Origin: Symbiodinium natans
Lineage: Eukaryota; Sar; Dinophyceae; Suessiales; Symbiodiniaceae
Direction: 5' to 3'
Length of the DNA stretch: 64,000 nucleotides
Assembly: GCA_905221605.1 (NCBI GenBank)
Contig: CAJNDS010000686.1
Coordinates: 1 to 64,000 of the forward strand
In this document: in pieces, positions 1-11,425 of the stretch
How the letters are laid out: every line of letters begins with the position of its first letter
Numbering within the stretch: the first letter of the stretch is position 1
Notes under the pieces: generated by a model
Databases searched by the model: none
Seen by the model: only the letters and a program-made list of their open reading frames with translations
Told to the model about the DNA's origin: nothing
Program-made: the position numbers and the translations under genes

Positions 1-785
1 TAAATCCTGGAGGGGGGGGGCGGGCCTCCTCCCGCAGGAAGACTTAAATAATTAAATATGAAGCCCCGAATGAAATAGATATTTAATTCGGGGCCTTCAT
101 ATTTAAATTATTTAATTCCTCCTGCGGGAGGAGGCCCGGCCCCCCCCCCCTCCAGGATTTAAAATATTTAAATTATTTAAATTATTTAAATTATTTAATT
201 TATTTAAATTATTTAATTCCCGGGCCCGATTAAATAATTTAAATATGAAGGCCACGATTTAAATATGAATATTTAATTCGGGAGCTTCATATTTAAATTA
301 TTTAAATCGGGCCCGGGAATTAAATAATTTAAATAATTTAAATAATTTAAATAATTTAAATCCGGGAGGGGGGGGGGGCCGGGCCTCCTTTTGCAGGAGG
401 AATTTAAATAATTTAAATATGAAGGCCCCGAATTAAATATTCATATTTAAATCGAGGCCTTCATATTTAAATTATTTAATTCCTCCTGGGGGAGGAGGCC
501 CGCCCCCCCCCCTCCAGGATTTACATTATTTAAATTATTTAAATTATTTAATTCCCGGGCCCGATTTAAATAATTTAAATATGAAGGCCACGATTTAAAT
601 ATGAATATTTAATTCGGGAGCTTCATATTTAAATTATTTAAATCGCGCCCGGCCCACCGGGCCCCCTCCCTCTCCCAGAATTAAATATTTTAAATAATTT
701 AAATCCTGAACACCCCTTTCGGATTGAAATTATTTAAATTATTTAATTCCGGGGGGGGGCCTGGTCGGGCCTGGCCCCCCCCCCC
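1..785. repeat. Nested AT-rich palindromes with poly-G/poly-C loops
   Basis: Five inverted repeats follow one another, made of runs of ATTTAAAT-type sequence interrupted by G/C-rich islands. Arm pairs are about 1-70 with 94-162, 163-265 with 270-366, and 359-440 with 455-523; further, less complete palindromes follow to 785. The first two palindromes are also directly repeated by the next two, with an offset of about 336 bp (GGCCACG at 250 and 586). No open frame. It could be a satellite, a fold-back element or an inverted-duplication assembly artefact; the sequence alone does not decide. Confidence 0.8.
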
Positions 786-1127
786 GATTTAGTATCGGGG
801 AATTGAAAGATTGATTTCATGTCAATGTCCAGGGGCCCGATTTGGCCAAATTTTGCCGGGCAGCCTCCGGTCAAAATTTGGCCAAATCGAGCCGCGCCTT
901 TCTGAAGGCCCGAGATTATTTTAAACTATCGCGGCTCGATTTGGCCAAATTTTGCCGGGCAGCCTCCGGGCAAAATTTGGCCAAATCGGGCTGCCCTTCG
1001 TATGCCATGAGAAATGCGCGGCTCGATTTGGCCAAATTTTGCCCGGAGGCTGCCCGGCAAAATTTGGCCAAATCGGGCCCCTGGACATTGAAATGAAATC
1101 AATTTTTCAATTCCCCGATACTAAATC
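786..1127. repeat. Long hairpin of TTTGGCCAAA modules
   Basis: The outer arms 786-840 and about 1072-1127 are near-perfect reverse complements (about 55 bp, a few mismatches). Inside lie three copies of a palindromic module whose core reads TTTGGCCAAA, then TTTTGCC, a G/C-rich linker and the mirror image. The spacers (about 895-935 and 990-1018) are unique. Open frames here are by-products of the repeat. Function unknown. Confidence 0.8.
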
Positions 1128-1325
1128 ACGAGCCCGGGCCTCCCCCTCAACACTAAATTACGAGCCCGGGCCTCCCCCCAATACTGAATTACGAGCGCGG
1201 GCCTCCCCCCAATACTAAAGTACGAGCCGGGGAATTAAATAATTTAAATAATTTTAATGCCCGGACGCCCCCCCTGGGGCATTTAAATTATTTAAATTAT
1301 TTAATTCCTGACCCCCCAACCCCGA
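1128..1325. repeat. 31-32 bp tandem repeat followed by an AT-rich palindrome
   Basis: Three tandem units begin at 1128, 1160 and 1191. Each runs ACGAGC, a G/C-rich stretch, a C run and an ACTAAATT-like end. They are followed by another TTTAAATAATT palindrome at about 1222-1305 with a short G/C loop, the same style as 1-785. No gene seen. Confidence 0.7.
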
Positions 1326-1327
1326 CC

Positions 1328-2631
1328 CGCAAATGTTGTTCCTACCCTTTTCCGTTGTGTGTGGTATTTGCAGGACTTTTGCAGGGTGCCAAGGGGATCC
1401 CGGCAAATTTTGACCCGCAAATGTTGTTCCTACCCTTTCTCGTTTTGTGTGGTATTTGCAGGACTTTTGCAGGGTGCCAAGGGAATCCCGGCAAATTTTG
1501 ACCCGCAAATGTTGTTCCTACACTATTCCGATTTGTGTGGCATTTGCAGGGCTTTCGCAGGGTGCCAAGGGGATCCCGGCAAATTTTGACCCGTAAATGT
1601 TGTTCCTACCCTTTGCCGTTTTGTGTGGCATTTGCAGGACTTTTGCAGGGTGCCAAGGGGATCCCGGCAAATTTTGACCCGCAAATGTTGTTCCTACCCT
1701 TTTTCGTTTTGTGTGGTATTTGCAGGACTTTTGCAGGGTGCCAAGGGAATCCCGGCAAATTTTGACCCGCAAATGTTGTTCCTACCCTATTCCGATTTGT
1801 GTGGCATTTGCAGGACTTTTGCAGGGAGCCAAGGGGATCCCGGCAAATTTTGACCCGCAAATGTTGTTCCTACCCTTTCCGTTTTGTGTGGTATTTGCAG
1901 GACTTCTGCAGGGTGCCAAGGGGATCCCGGCAAATTTTGACCCGCAAATGTTGTTCCTACCCTTTTCCGTTTTGTGTGGTATTTGCAGGACTTTTGCAGG
2001 GTGCCAAGGGGATCCCGGCAATTTTGACCCGCAAAGTTGTTCCTACCCTTTCCGTTTTGTGTGGCATTTGCAGCACTTTTGCAGGGTGCCAAGGGGATCC
2101 CGGCAAATTTTGACCCGCAAATGTTGTTCCTACCCTTTTCCGTTTTGTGTGGTATTTGCAGGACTTTTGCAGGGTGCCAAGGGGATCCCGGCAAATTTTG
2201 ACCTGCAAATGTTGTTCCTACCCTTTTCCGTTTGGTGTGGTATTTGCAGGACTTTTGCAGGGTGCCAAGGGGATCCCGGCAAATTTTGACCCGCACATGT
2301 TGTTCCTACCCTTTTCCGTTTTGTGTGGCATTTGCAGGACTTTTGCAGGGTGCCAAGGGGATCCCGGCAAATTTTGACCCGCAAATGTTGTTCCTACCCT
2401 TTTCCGTTGTGTGTGGCATTTGCAGGACTTTTGCAGGGTGCCAAGGGGATCCCGGCAAATTTTGACCCGCAAATGTTGTTCCTACCCTTTTCCGTTTTGT
2501 GTGGTATTTGCAGGACTTTTGCAGGGTGCCATGGGGATCCCGGCAAATTTTGACCCGCAAATGTTGTTCCTACCCTTTTCCGTTTTGTGTGGTATTTGCA
2601 GGACTTTTGCAGGGCGCCAAGGGGATCCCGG
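1328..2631 (+). repeat. 88-bp satellite, about 14.9 copies
   Basis: Units start at 1328, 1416, 1504, 1592, 1680, 1768, 1856, 1943, 2030, 2116, 2204, 2292, 2380 and 2468, with a last partial unit from 2556. Most are exactly 88 bp; three are 86-87. Each starts CGCAAATGTTGTTCCTACCC and ends near GGCAAATTTTGACC. Since 88 is not a multiple of 3, all frames of the unit follow one another, which explains the long overlapping open frames on both strands (up to 192 codons). These are not credible genes. Divergence is a few percent, so the array is young or homogenised. It ends abruptly at 2631 where the next repeat block begins. Confidence 0.95.
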
Positions 2632-2632
2632 T

Positions 2633-5550
2633 CTCCTGTCTTCATTTCTCCTCCATGATTTTCATTGCTCTTCCCATGAAAATTGCTTCCTTTTGATCTC
2701 TCCTCTCTCCTTTCTCTCTCCCTTCTCTTCTCTTGTTCTCTTTTGAATCTCAAAATCACACCAAAGGAAGCTTCTTTTCCTTATTGAATGAAAAAGAAAA
2801 ACAAGAAAAGAGATAGGTAAAGACACTGAAGAGCTCCACTGCCTATTGTTTCATTCCCTTTCCTCTCTTTCTATGTGTTGTTTCCTTGTCGTTTCAGAAA
2901 GCTAGCAAAATAAGGGCAAGGGGGCTTCCTGAAGAGGAGAGAGGGCACCTATTTTTTTAATTGTAGAGGGGAAAGCGAGAGACAAGGAAGGGAGAGATGA
3001 TAGATAAAGAAGAGTGCTATCCGTCTCCTTGTTTCTTGTGTCTTCTCTTCTTTTCAGTTCATCATATTCCTCTTTTCGGCCTGTCTCTTCTGCTCTTTTC
3101 CTTACCCTTATCCTTTTCAAGTTCTTCCTTTTTAGTTTTTCTGTTTCGAAAAGAAAGAGGGAAGGGAGAGAGAAGGGCGAGAGGATAGATAAAGAAGAGT
3201 GCCATCTTCTTTGCGCCTTGTTTTGTCTCTCCATCTTCTTTGTTCATCTCTCTTCTATTCTTTTCTTGGCTCTTCCCATTAGAATTGTGTTCCTTTTATC
3301 TCTGCTCTCTCCTTCTCTTTCCCTTGTCTTCTCCTGTTCCCCTTTAAATGACAAAAACACAAGAAAGGAAGAAGAGGGGAATGGAGGCCCTTTTCCTGTA
3401 TTCTCCTGTTGCAATGAATAAGGAAAAGAGCATAGGAGATAAGGAAGGGAATTGAAAAGAAAATGGGCGATCGGGTGTCCTTTTTGCTAGTTTTCTGCAT
3501 CTTCAAGGAAGAAAAAAGGACACCCGCCCAAGAAGGAAAAGTAACTTAAGAGATAGGGAGGAAATTGAAGAGCTCCTCTCTTTACCTAGTCATTCCCTGT
3601 CCTCTCTTCTTATCTGTTGTTTGTCTTATTCGCTTCAAAAAGCAAAATAAGGGAAAGGCGATTTCCTGAAGAGGAAGAAGGGCGCCTACCTGTGAATAGC
3701 AAGATTGATTTTTCTAATTAGGGAGAGACTTGCCCCGCCTGAGCCTCCCTGGCCTGCTTGTTGTGGCCACATACAGTTGCGCTTCCAGCAAAATGGCATC
3801 CTTGTTATCTCGTCTCACTTCTCTTTCCCTTCTCTCCTTCTGTTTCCTTTTGACTGATAAACCACAAGAAAGGAACTTGTGTGATAAGGCAGTGGAAGGG
3901 TAAGCAGAGGGTGACTCCTGGCGCGTGGACCGGTCCATACTTCATCATACCCCTCCTCTCGGCCTATCTCTTCTGTTCCTTTCCTTACCCTTCTCCTTCT
4001 CATAGTTCTTCCTTTTTGTTCTCTTATTTCGAAAAGAAAGAGGGAAGGGAGAGAGAAGGGAGAGAGGATAGATAAAGAAGAGTGCCATCTTCTCTGCGCC
4101 TTGTTTTGTCTCTCCCACTTCTCTATTCATCTCTCTTCTATTCTTTTCTTTGCTCTTCCCATTAACAATGCAATCCTTTTGTCTCTCCTCTCTCCTTCTC
4201 TCTCCCTTCTCTTCTCCTGTTCCCCTTTAAATGACAAAAGCGCAAGAAAGGAAGAACAAGAGGGGAATGGAGGCCATGTTCCTTTCTTTTCCAATGGATG
4301 GGGAAAGCGAGCGGGGTTGGCTCCTTGTCCGTAGACCCTCCCCATGCTGCAGCAAATCCCTCCTCTCGCCCTATCGCCTCTGTTCTTTTCCTTGTTCCCA
4401 AACGGAAAAAGAAAACGGGTTCCTTTACATGTTCATTGTTCTTCCTTTTGTTTTTATTTGAAAGGGAAAGATAAGAAAGAGAGGAAAGAATAAAACGAGC
4501 ACCATCTTCTCTTTGCCTGATTTTGCACCTCCCTCTCCTGTCTTCATTTCTCTTCCATGATTTTCATTGCTCTTCCCATGAAAATTGCTTCCTTTTGATC
4601 TCTCCTCTCTCCTTTCTCTCTCCCTTCTCTTCTCTTGTTCTCTTTTGAATCTCAAAATCACACCAAAGGAAGCTTCTTTTCCTTATTGAATGAAGAAGAA
4701 AAAGAAGAAAAGAGATAGGTAAAGACACTGAAGAGCTCCACTGCCTATTGTTTCATTCCCTTTCCTCTCTTTCTATGTGTTGTTTTCCTTGTCGTTTCAG
4801 AAAGCTAGCAAAATAAGGGCAAGGGGGCTTCCTGAAGAGGAGAGGGCACCTATTTGTTTTAATTATAGAGGGAAAAGCGAGAGACAAGGAAGGGCGAGAT
4901 GATAGATAAAGAAGAGTGCTATCCGTCTCCTTGTTTCTTGTGTCTTCTCTTCTTTTCAGTACCCCTCCAGAAAATTCAAATGGCCTCCTTGTTGTCTCTC
5001 CTCTCTCACTTCCCTTGCCCTTCTCTCCTTCTGTTACATTTTAACTAATAAAACACAAGAAAGGAACTTGTATGATAAAGCAGTGGAAGGGTAAGCAGAG
5101 GGTGACTCCTTGCGCGTGGACCTTGCCCATACTTCATCATATCCCTCTTTTCGGCCTGTCTCTTCTGCTCTTTTCCTTACCCTTCTCCTTTTCAAGTTCT
5201 TCCTTTTTAGTTTTTCTGTTTCGAAAAGAAAGAGGGAAGGGAGAGGGAAGGGAGAGAGGATAGATAAAGAAGAGTGCCATCTTCTTTGCGCCTTGTTTTG
5301 TCTCTCCATCTTCTTTGTTCATCTCTCTTCTATTCTTTTCTTGGCTCTTCCCATTAAAATTGTGTTCCTTTTATCTCTCCTCTCTCCTTCTCTTTCCCTT
5401 CTCTTCTCCTGTTCCCCTTTAAATGACAAAAACACAAGAAAGGAAGAACAAGAGGGGAATGGAGGCCCTTTTCCTGTATTCTCCTGTAAAGAAAAGAGGA
5501 TAGGAGATAAGGAAGGGAATTGAGGAGCTCCTTTCGCTACTTTCTTATGC
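2633..5550. repeat. Three diverged tandem copies of a polypyrimidine/polypurine block
   Basis: 2633-3056 matches 4535-4959 almost base for base (offset 1902), and 3057-3415 matches about 5133-5490. A third, more diverged copy spans about 3540-4280 and matches parts of both. The first copy lacks about 173 bp present in the last (4960-5132), with the break directly after TTTTCAG. The DNA is strongly strand-skewed into CTTTCTCTCC-like and GAAAGAGGGA-like tracts, so open frames of 60-137 codons read as low-complexity Ser/Leu/Phe or Arg/Glu/Lys and are unlikely to be proteins. No gene recognised. Confidence 0.8.
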
Positions 5551-5640
5551 CCTTTCCTTTGTATCTACCACACAAAAACACGACTCTCAGCTTCCAAATA
5601 AACCCTATTTAAGCCACCCACGGGGGGGGGGGGTGGGGGT

Positions 5641-5745
5641 GGGGGATTGGGGTTTCGGGTTAGGGTTTAGGGTTTAGGGTTTAGGGTTTAGGGTTTAGGG
5701 TTTAGGGTTTAGGGTTCAGGGCTTCGGGTTTAGGGCTTAGGGCTT
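5641..5745 (+). repeat. Telomere-type array, TTTAGGG orientation
   Basis: First telomere-type array from the left. It follows a G-run (about 5616-5645) and has eight or more exact units before decaying into GGGCTTAGGGCTTAAGG. It marks the sharp change from the left block to the mosaic that fills the rest of the window. Confidence 0.95.
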
Positions 5746-5952
5746 AAGGTGCACCTTTTCTGTAGACTTAAGGGTGCTCTTGCCTGGCTCTTGAGCCCCT
5801 GCTTGAGAAAGTTCCCAGAAGTCCCAGAAGGGGTCTAGTGGGTTGCTAGTGGCACCCACGCTTTGGGGGCCCGGGAGAAGGCCGGAAGCCAAAGCCTAAA
5901 ATCCCGAAGCGCTGATGCCGTAGAACCGCCCTACAGTATAGTCCGAAATCCC

Positions 5953-6134
5953 GAACTCCTAAAGCCCAACTCCTGACGTAGAAAGGAGCTCACCATCAAA
6001 AAAACAGAACTCCTAAAGCCCAACTCCTGACGTAGAAAGGAGCTCACCATCAAAAAAACAGAACTCCTAAAGCCCAACTCCTGACGTAGAAAGGAGCTCA
6101 CCATCAAACAACGAAACTCCTAAAGCCCAACTCC
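5953..6134. repeat. 54-bp tandem repeat, three copies plus a part
   Basis: Units begin GAACTCCTAAAGCCCAACTC at 5953, 6007 and 6061, with a partial fourth from about 6113. Copies are nearly identical apart from the length of an A run. No frame of interest. Confidence 0.9.
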
Positions 6135-8688
6135 CCGCGCCGGTGCGAGCAGGTTCGTCGGTGCCTCCAGCACCGCAACACCAGCCAGTGCCGGCGTCTG
6201 CCGATGCCATGGCTCAGGCAGGGCTTGAAAGGTTCTACCATGCCCCTAGTAGCCCGAAACCCTAAACCCTAAACCTTAAACCCTCAACCCTCAACCCTAA
6301 ACCCTAAACCCTAACTACCCAAATGTCCATTCTTGTACAGGGCTTTAGGGTTTAGCTAGGGGTGAGGATGAGATGGCTTTGAGGCTCGTGGTGGGCTTCG
6401 CGTTTTCCACCACGGAACCCGCCACGCACTGGCGCGATGCCCCTCTCTTTAAGCCACGCCTAAGGGGCGCCGTTTCTAAAGTGTAAAACTAGGGTTTAGG
6501 GGATAGGGTTTAGGGTTTAGGGTTTAGGGTTTAGGGTTGCGCCAAGAAGGGACCGTAAAGTAAGGAAGTGCCCAGGTCCAAGCGACACAACTCAGAACGA
6601 GGAAGGCGCTTCAGCCAAAGTCTTGGAGGGCAGTTACAGGCACCCTAAATTTCGTAGTCAGTAGCCCTCAACCCTCAACCCTCAACCCTAAACCCTAAAC
6701 CCTATAAACCCCATAAACCCTAAACCCTTAACCCTTCTTTTACCCAGAAGGCGCGGCTCGCAGCCAGCCTCCGCCGCCGCGAAGCGCCGGCAAAAGCAAG
6801 GGCCTCAGTGCAATGCCCCTTAGGGTTTCGGGTTTAGGGTTTAGGGTTTCGGGTTTGGGGTTTAGGGTTCAGGGTTTTAGGGTTTAGGGTTCAGGGTTTA
6901 GGGTTTGGGGGGTAGGGTTTAGGGGACACCGTTGCGCACAGATGCATTGCTGGCTTCAGGGCCAAAGTAGAAATTGCAAGAGTACATGGACCCGAAGGGT
7001 AAACCCTAAACCGCAGACACCGGCCCCTGAACATGGTTCCCCTTTTCTTGGGCCCTTCTTTCCCGATGAAGCATCCATTCTCCTCAAAATCACGAAGGGC
7101 CACGGCATGGCTAGACAACTACTGTAAACCCAAACCCCTAAGACCCTAAACCCTACACCTTTCGGGGTGTAGGGTTTGGGGTTTAGGGAAACCTGAGCCC
7201 CGACACCCCCTAAGCCCTCAAGCATGACATGACAAAGTACTTCTAACCCTAAACCCTAAACCCTAAACCCTAAACCCTAAACCTCTAGCACCTTAAACCC
7301 CTAGCGCATGTTCGGGCGGCGCGGTCTTCTTCACCTTGGAATGGGGGGGAGGGGGGGCATGGGGGGGGGGTAACCCTAAACCCAAAACCCAAAACCTCTA
7401 ACACCTTAAACCCTAAACCCTAGACCCTAGACCCTAAACCCTAAACCCTTCCCTGGCCCCCAAAAGCTTAGCGGTGACATCAAGCGGTGCGGGTTCACGG
7501 TCCTCCATGGAAAAGCAGCCGGGGTACCCCCTGCCCAAGTGGCTTCGAGCAGGTCTTTTTCAGATGTTCAAGCGCGTTTGGGGGGATTTTAGGTCCGGCA
7601 CCTGGGGGTTGGGGCTTATTCACCCTGGACCCTAAACCCTAAACCTAAACCCTAAACCCGCTTTTGGGTTGGGTGAACCCACACCTCGGAACAGGAGGCA
7701 GCCGTCTTGGAGACATCACAGGACCCGAGCTCAGCGACCACCGAGCGAGGGTTTAAAATTTAGGGTTAGAGTTTAGGGTTTAGGGTTTAGGCTACGGTTT
7801 AGGGTTTTAGGGTTTAGGGTTTAGGGTTTAGAGGGTGTAGGGATTACGGCTTATAAGGTTTCGTTTAGGGCTTCGGGGCAACTCTGCTGCAAACTTCGAG
7901 TCTTCGGCGCGGTTTCTATCACCACCTCCCCACCCACACCCACCCTTCTGTGAAAGTTGCTTGAAAGTTGCGCTGTGTCCTCCCCCCCTCCTCCCCAAAT
8001 TGGGCTCCCAACCCCCCCCCCCCCCCTGCCCCGACTTCCGCAAACTCCAAGGTCTAAACATCATCCCCAAGACCTAATTAAGCACCATGCCCCAGATCCC
8101 GGGCCTTAACCCTTAACAGCCGACATGCCTCCCCCCCCCCCCCCCCAAGACCCTGAATGCCTCCATGCCCCCCCCCCCCCCCCCAAAAAAAAAATGAGAT
8201 AAATTAAGTAAATCAACAGAACTGCATACCCCAAATAACAAAACCTACACCCTAAACCCTACATACCCCTAAACAACCGAAGCAGCTTGGGGGGGAGGGG
8301 ATAAAGAAGCATTGAGTTGAAACCCTTTCTTCGCGGATGCAGCGCTGAGGACAGCTCTTCCACCTCACTGGTCTCTGGGCAGGCAGGGATCTATAGGAGT
8401 CTAAACCCTAAACCCTAAACTGCCTGAACCCCAAGCCCCCTAAACCCTAAACTCTAAACCCTAAACCCTAAACTCCCTAAGCCCCAAACTCTCTAAACTC
8501 TGAACCCTAAACTCCCTAAGCCCCAAGCTCTTCTAAACCCTGAACCCTAGACTCTAAACCCTACACCCTGAACCCTAAACCCTCCACTCCAAACTTTGAT
8601 GACGTTTAGGATTCAGGGCTGGCCTCAGGGTTTCGTAGTTAAAAAAAAACTGCCGCTTTTCGGATGATCCTCCTCAGCTCTAATCCCT

Positions 8689-8790
8689 AAGGGTCCATGT
8701 ACCTCATTAGTATATACTTGGGCCCCAACGTCCCTAAAAAGGGAGGTACTTTAAGGCCCAAGTACTCCGTAGTTAGGTACATGGACCCTT
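8689..8790. mobile_element. Family B inverted-repeat element, complete
   Basis: About 102 bp with perfect 16-bp terminal inverted repeats: AAGGGTCCATGTACCT on the left, its reverse complement at the right end. Similarity between the arms continues inward through a CTTGGGCC motif, so the whole unit folds into a hairpin. A second copy is at 10977-11080 and a right half at 8880-8898. No coding capacity, so it must be non-autonomous (MITE or introner-like). Confidence 0.8.
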
Positions 8791-8837
8791 GAGGGGTGAC
8801 TGGGATGGCCCTTAAAACCCTGTGAATTATTTGTTTT

Positions 8838-8898
8838 TTAAGGTTTAGGGTTTAGGGTTTAGGGTTTAGGGCTTAGGGTTTAGGTACATGGACCCTTA
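8838..8898 (+). mobile_element. Family B right end fused to a telomere-type array
   Basis: A TTTAGGG array (8838-8880) runs directly into TTAGGTACATGGACCCTTA, the right terminal repeat of family B. The left two thirds of the element are absent, as if replaced by the array. Confidence 0.6.
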
Positions 8899-9304
8899 GG
8901 GTGAGCCTGGGGTGATCCCGCCAAGCGCTGGGTCCCTGCTCCACTTCTCTGCGCTCCGTCCACTAGGGCTTCAGTGGCTCTCGTTTCGGGTTTTGGTGCT
9001 TGGGGTTCAGGGCTTAGGGTTTTTGTTTAGGGTTTAGAGTTTAGGGTTTAGGGTTTAGGGTTTAGGGTTTAGGGATGTCAAAAAGGTGCCATAATCTAGG
9101 TCAACCCCGCAATGCCAGCAGGTGCGGTCGCGGGGTGAGCTGCCATCTAGCTCCGACGCCACGCGTGAGGCCATGGAGCCGGGGGTTGAGGGTTTACAGG
9201 GCTAAAGGGTGTTCGGTTCCAGGGTTTAGGGTTTAGGGTTTAGGGTTTAGGGTTTAGGGTTTAAGGTTTAGGGTTTAGGGTTTAGGGTTTAGGGTTTAGG
9301 TCTA

Positions 9305-9440
9305 AGAGTAGTTGCATGGGCCCTTGATCAGGTCCCTTACCTCCTTTAAAGGATTCTGATGTATGGGCCCTTGGGTTGTATAAGGTATGTAAGGGGTCCC
9401 CTTTGCAGGGCCCGTACTGAGGGACCATGTAACTACCCCA
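9305..9440. mobile_element. Family A inverted-repeat element, copy 1
   Basis: Ends are AGAGTAGTTGCATGGGCCC and its imperfect complement GGGACCATGTAACTACCCC. The copy is inserted right after a TTTAGGG array. Related copies are at 20901-21040, 37226-37340 and a half at 59790-59830; all share the GTAGTTACATGGTCCCTTAG end. Non-coding. Confidence 0.7.
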
Positions 9441-10976
9441 AGAGTGAACACCCCGACTCTTAGAAGTTTCACCCTAAAGTATGCAAAGCCCCTTCTACCC
9501 ATGCGCCTTATCGTGTTTAGTGCTTCAGATTGAGTTTGCTACAGGTCACTCACCCCGAAACCCTAAACCCTGAATGCTCCAGGCACCATTCGCTCCAGCT
9601 TCAGCTGCACGTTTGAGGGCCGGGCGCCAAGGGTTAAATTTCAGGTTTCGAGAGTTTAGGGTTCCAGTGTCATCAGAACACGGGGCGATAGTCATCTGTG
9701 GGCCGCAAAGTTGCTCTTGTTTGTGCGTTAGCTGCTGAGTGGGTAACCTTGGACACGTCAACCCCACACCCCAAAACCCTACACGCAATTGGGAGTGATG
9801 CCGCAGGGTCGCCTTCGACACCTTAATGGTCCAACGGCGTTCATTGGGGGGCTTAACACTCTTTGAACAAGTGCGGTCGCGTTTCCCCGCCGGGTGCAAA
9901 GCCCTAAGCCCTTAGCTCCTACTAAGTTAGGATTTTACGCTTAGGGTGTAGGGTTTGGGGTTCAGGGGCGGCCGAGTAGGTATCCTTCGACGACCCTTGG
10001 TGGTACAAAACATCTGGGTACAGCATTTAGGGTTTAGGGACTCCCTTTTTCGGCTTCACTGCGGAACAGCATTCGAGGATTTAAGGTATATAAAGTGCTT
10101 TCACGCGGTTTCGTGGGGTGTTTGTTGGGTTCATAATGCCACCCTACCTGAACCCACCCCATCTACCCACAATATTTTCAGCAGGTTTAGGTTTTAGGCT
10201 GCAGTTTCTAGGGACAACTACAACCCCCGGAATAAGCTTAGGTCATATAGGCCTGGAAAAGGGTTGGTTGTAGGTATTGGTCGGCCCTGAACCGTACACC
10301 CTAAACCCCAAATCCTAAACCCTAAACCCCAAATCCTAAACCCTGAGCCCTAAATCCTAAAACCTAAACCCTATAAACCCTAAACCCTAGACTCCAAGTC
10401 CTAAACCCTAAGCCCGAAAACACTCCTCTGCCGACTATCCGCGCACAGGCCAGGGGAGGCTCGTCTCCCGGGCAAGTTTCGCCTGGGCCCCCGGTGGTTA
10501 GGGTTTAGGGTTTAGGGTTTAGGGTTTAGGGTTTAGGGTTCAGGGTTCAGGGTTCAGGGTTTCGGGTTTAGCATTGAGGGGTGATCCTGTGAGAATTGAC
10601 CGATATTAACCGCTTCTACACCACGTGAGGCCATATGAGCATGACATCATTTGGCTTCAAGATCTCTTTGGGTACACCTCCACGGGTTTTTGCCGTTGGA
10701 TTTAGGCGCCTGCGTGGTTTTTGTACCCTAAACCCTAAACCCTAAACCCTAAACCCTAAACCCTAAACCCTAAACCCTAAAGGTTCCCCTTGAAATGATC
10801 CTGAGATGGCCCTTACCCACCTTAAGGATTGCGAAAACGGTTCCCCAAAACCCAAGGGCACGGTTTAGGGTTTAGGGTTTCGGGTTTAGGGTTTAGGGTT
10901 TGGGGGTAAGGGTCCAAGCTACAACCCGTAGAAATACGCCCCTTAGACCCCAAAAAAGGGCACCCTTTTCATTCCT

Positions 10977-11080
10977 TAAGTGTCCATGTATCTCATTGTT
11001 AGATACTTGGGCCCCTGAGTCCCTTTTTCAGGAGGTACGTTAAGGCCCAAGGACTCCCTATTTAGGTACATGGACCCTTA
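10977..11080. mobile_element. Family B inverted-repeat element, copy 2
   Basis: Starts TAAGTGTCCATGTATCT and ends TAGGTACATGGACCCTTA; the internal CTTGGGCCC and AAGGCCCAAG motifs match 8689-8790. The 35 bp before it (about 10940-10976) resemble one end of family X (AAGGGCACCCTTTTCAT), so two elements adjoin. Confidence 0.75.
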
Positions 11081-11269
11081 CGTTTGGGTCTAGACGTCCC
11101 AAAAGCCGAAGAGCGAGAGGCTCTGTGCAGGCATCATAGGACATGGTGTTGCTAAGCCTTACTCCTAAGGTGGGTCTAGGGTTTAGGGTTTATTTAGGGT
11201 TTAGGGTTTGGGGTTTAGGGTTTTGGGTTTTGGGGTTTAGGGAATAAGGGGGATTAGGGGGTGTGAGAG

Positions 11270-11425
11270 ATCCAGCTTGGCATTTTGTGGACGCGGCACG
11301 ACGGAGCCAGATACACATCTTCGGTAACACTCTTCATGAACAGGTTGGACCAGCCGATGTATTCTAGCCTGTTCAGAAATTTATATTCAAAAGAACCCAC
11401 GGAATATTCAAAAGCTCTTTTTTAA
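11270..11425 (+). pseudogene. Exon-like open frame, unknown
   Basis: A 51-codon open frame starts in the GAGATCCAGCTTGGC region and stops at TAA 11423. It begins about 20 bp after a decayed TTTAGGG array. Residues read IQLGILWTRHDGARYTSSVT at the start. There is no ATG at its beginning, so it would be an internal or last exon. A 50-codon frame is not rare by chance, and I see no domain. Confidence 0.2.

Larger units (their letters stand above)
5749..9300. repeat. Mosaic of short telomere-type arrays and unique DNA
   Basis: Arrays in the C orientation lie at about 6248-6316, 6665-6736, 7240-7300, 7370-7448, 7629-7662 and 8400-8590. Arrays in the T orientation lie at about 6489-6538, 6820-6924, 7745-7845, 8838-8880, 9005-9074 and 9224-9300. 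Unique pieces of 60-400 bp lie between. Short open frames with exon-like composition occur at 6152-6260 (ends at a TAA made by the next array) and 6752-6825 (after TTTTACCCAG); neither is long enough to trust. C runs of 15-19 lie near 8015, 8128 and 8168. No gene is supported in 7840-8690. Confidence 0.85.

Noticed and set aside
1359-2759. Overlapping open frames of 76-192 codons on both strands
   Set aside because: Products of the 88-bp satellite, which has few stops in any phase; the residues repeat with the DNA period.
2902-5523. Ser/Leu/Phe-rich or Lys/Arg/Glu-rich frames up to 137 codons
   Set aside because: Low-complexity translations of polypyrimidine/polypurine DNA, duplicated with the block and without domain or start context.
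5641-5745. A true chromosome end
   Set aside because: The array is internal, short and followed by arrays of both orientations; no terminal array exists at either edge.
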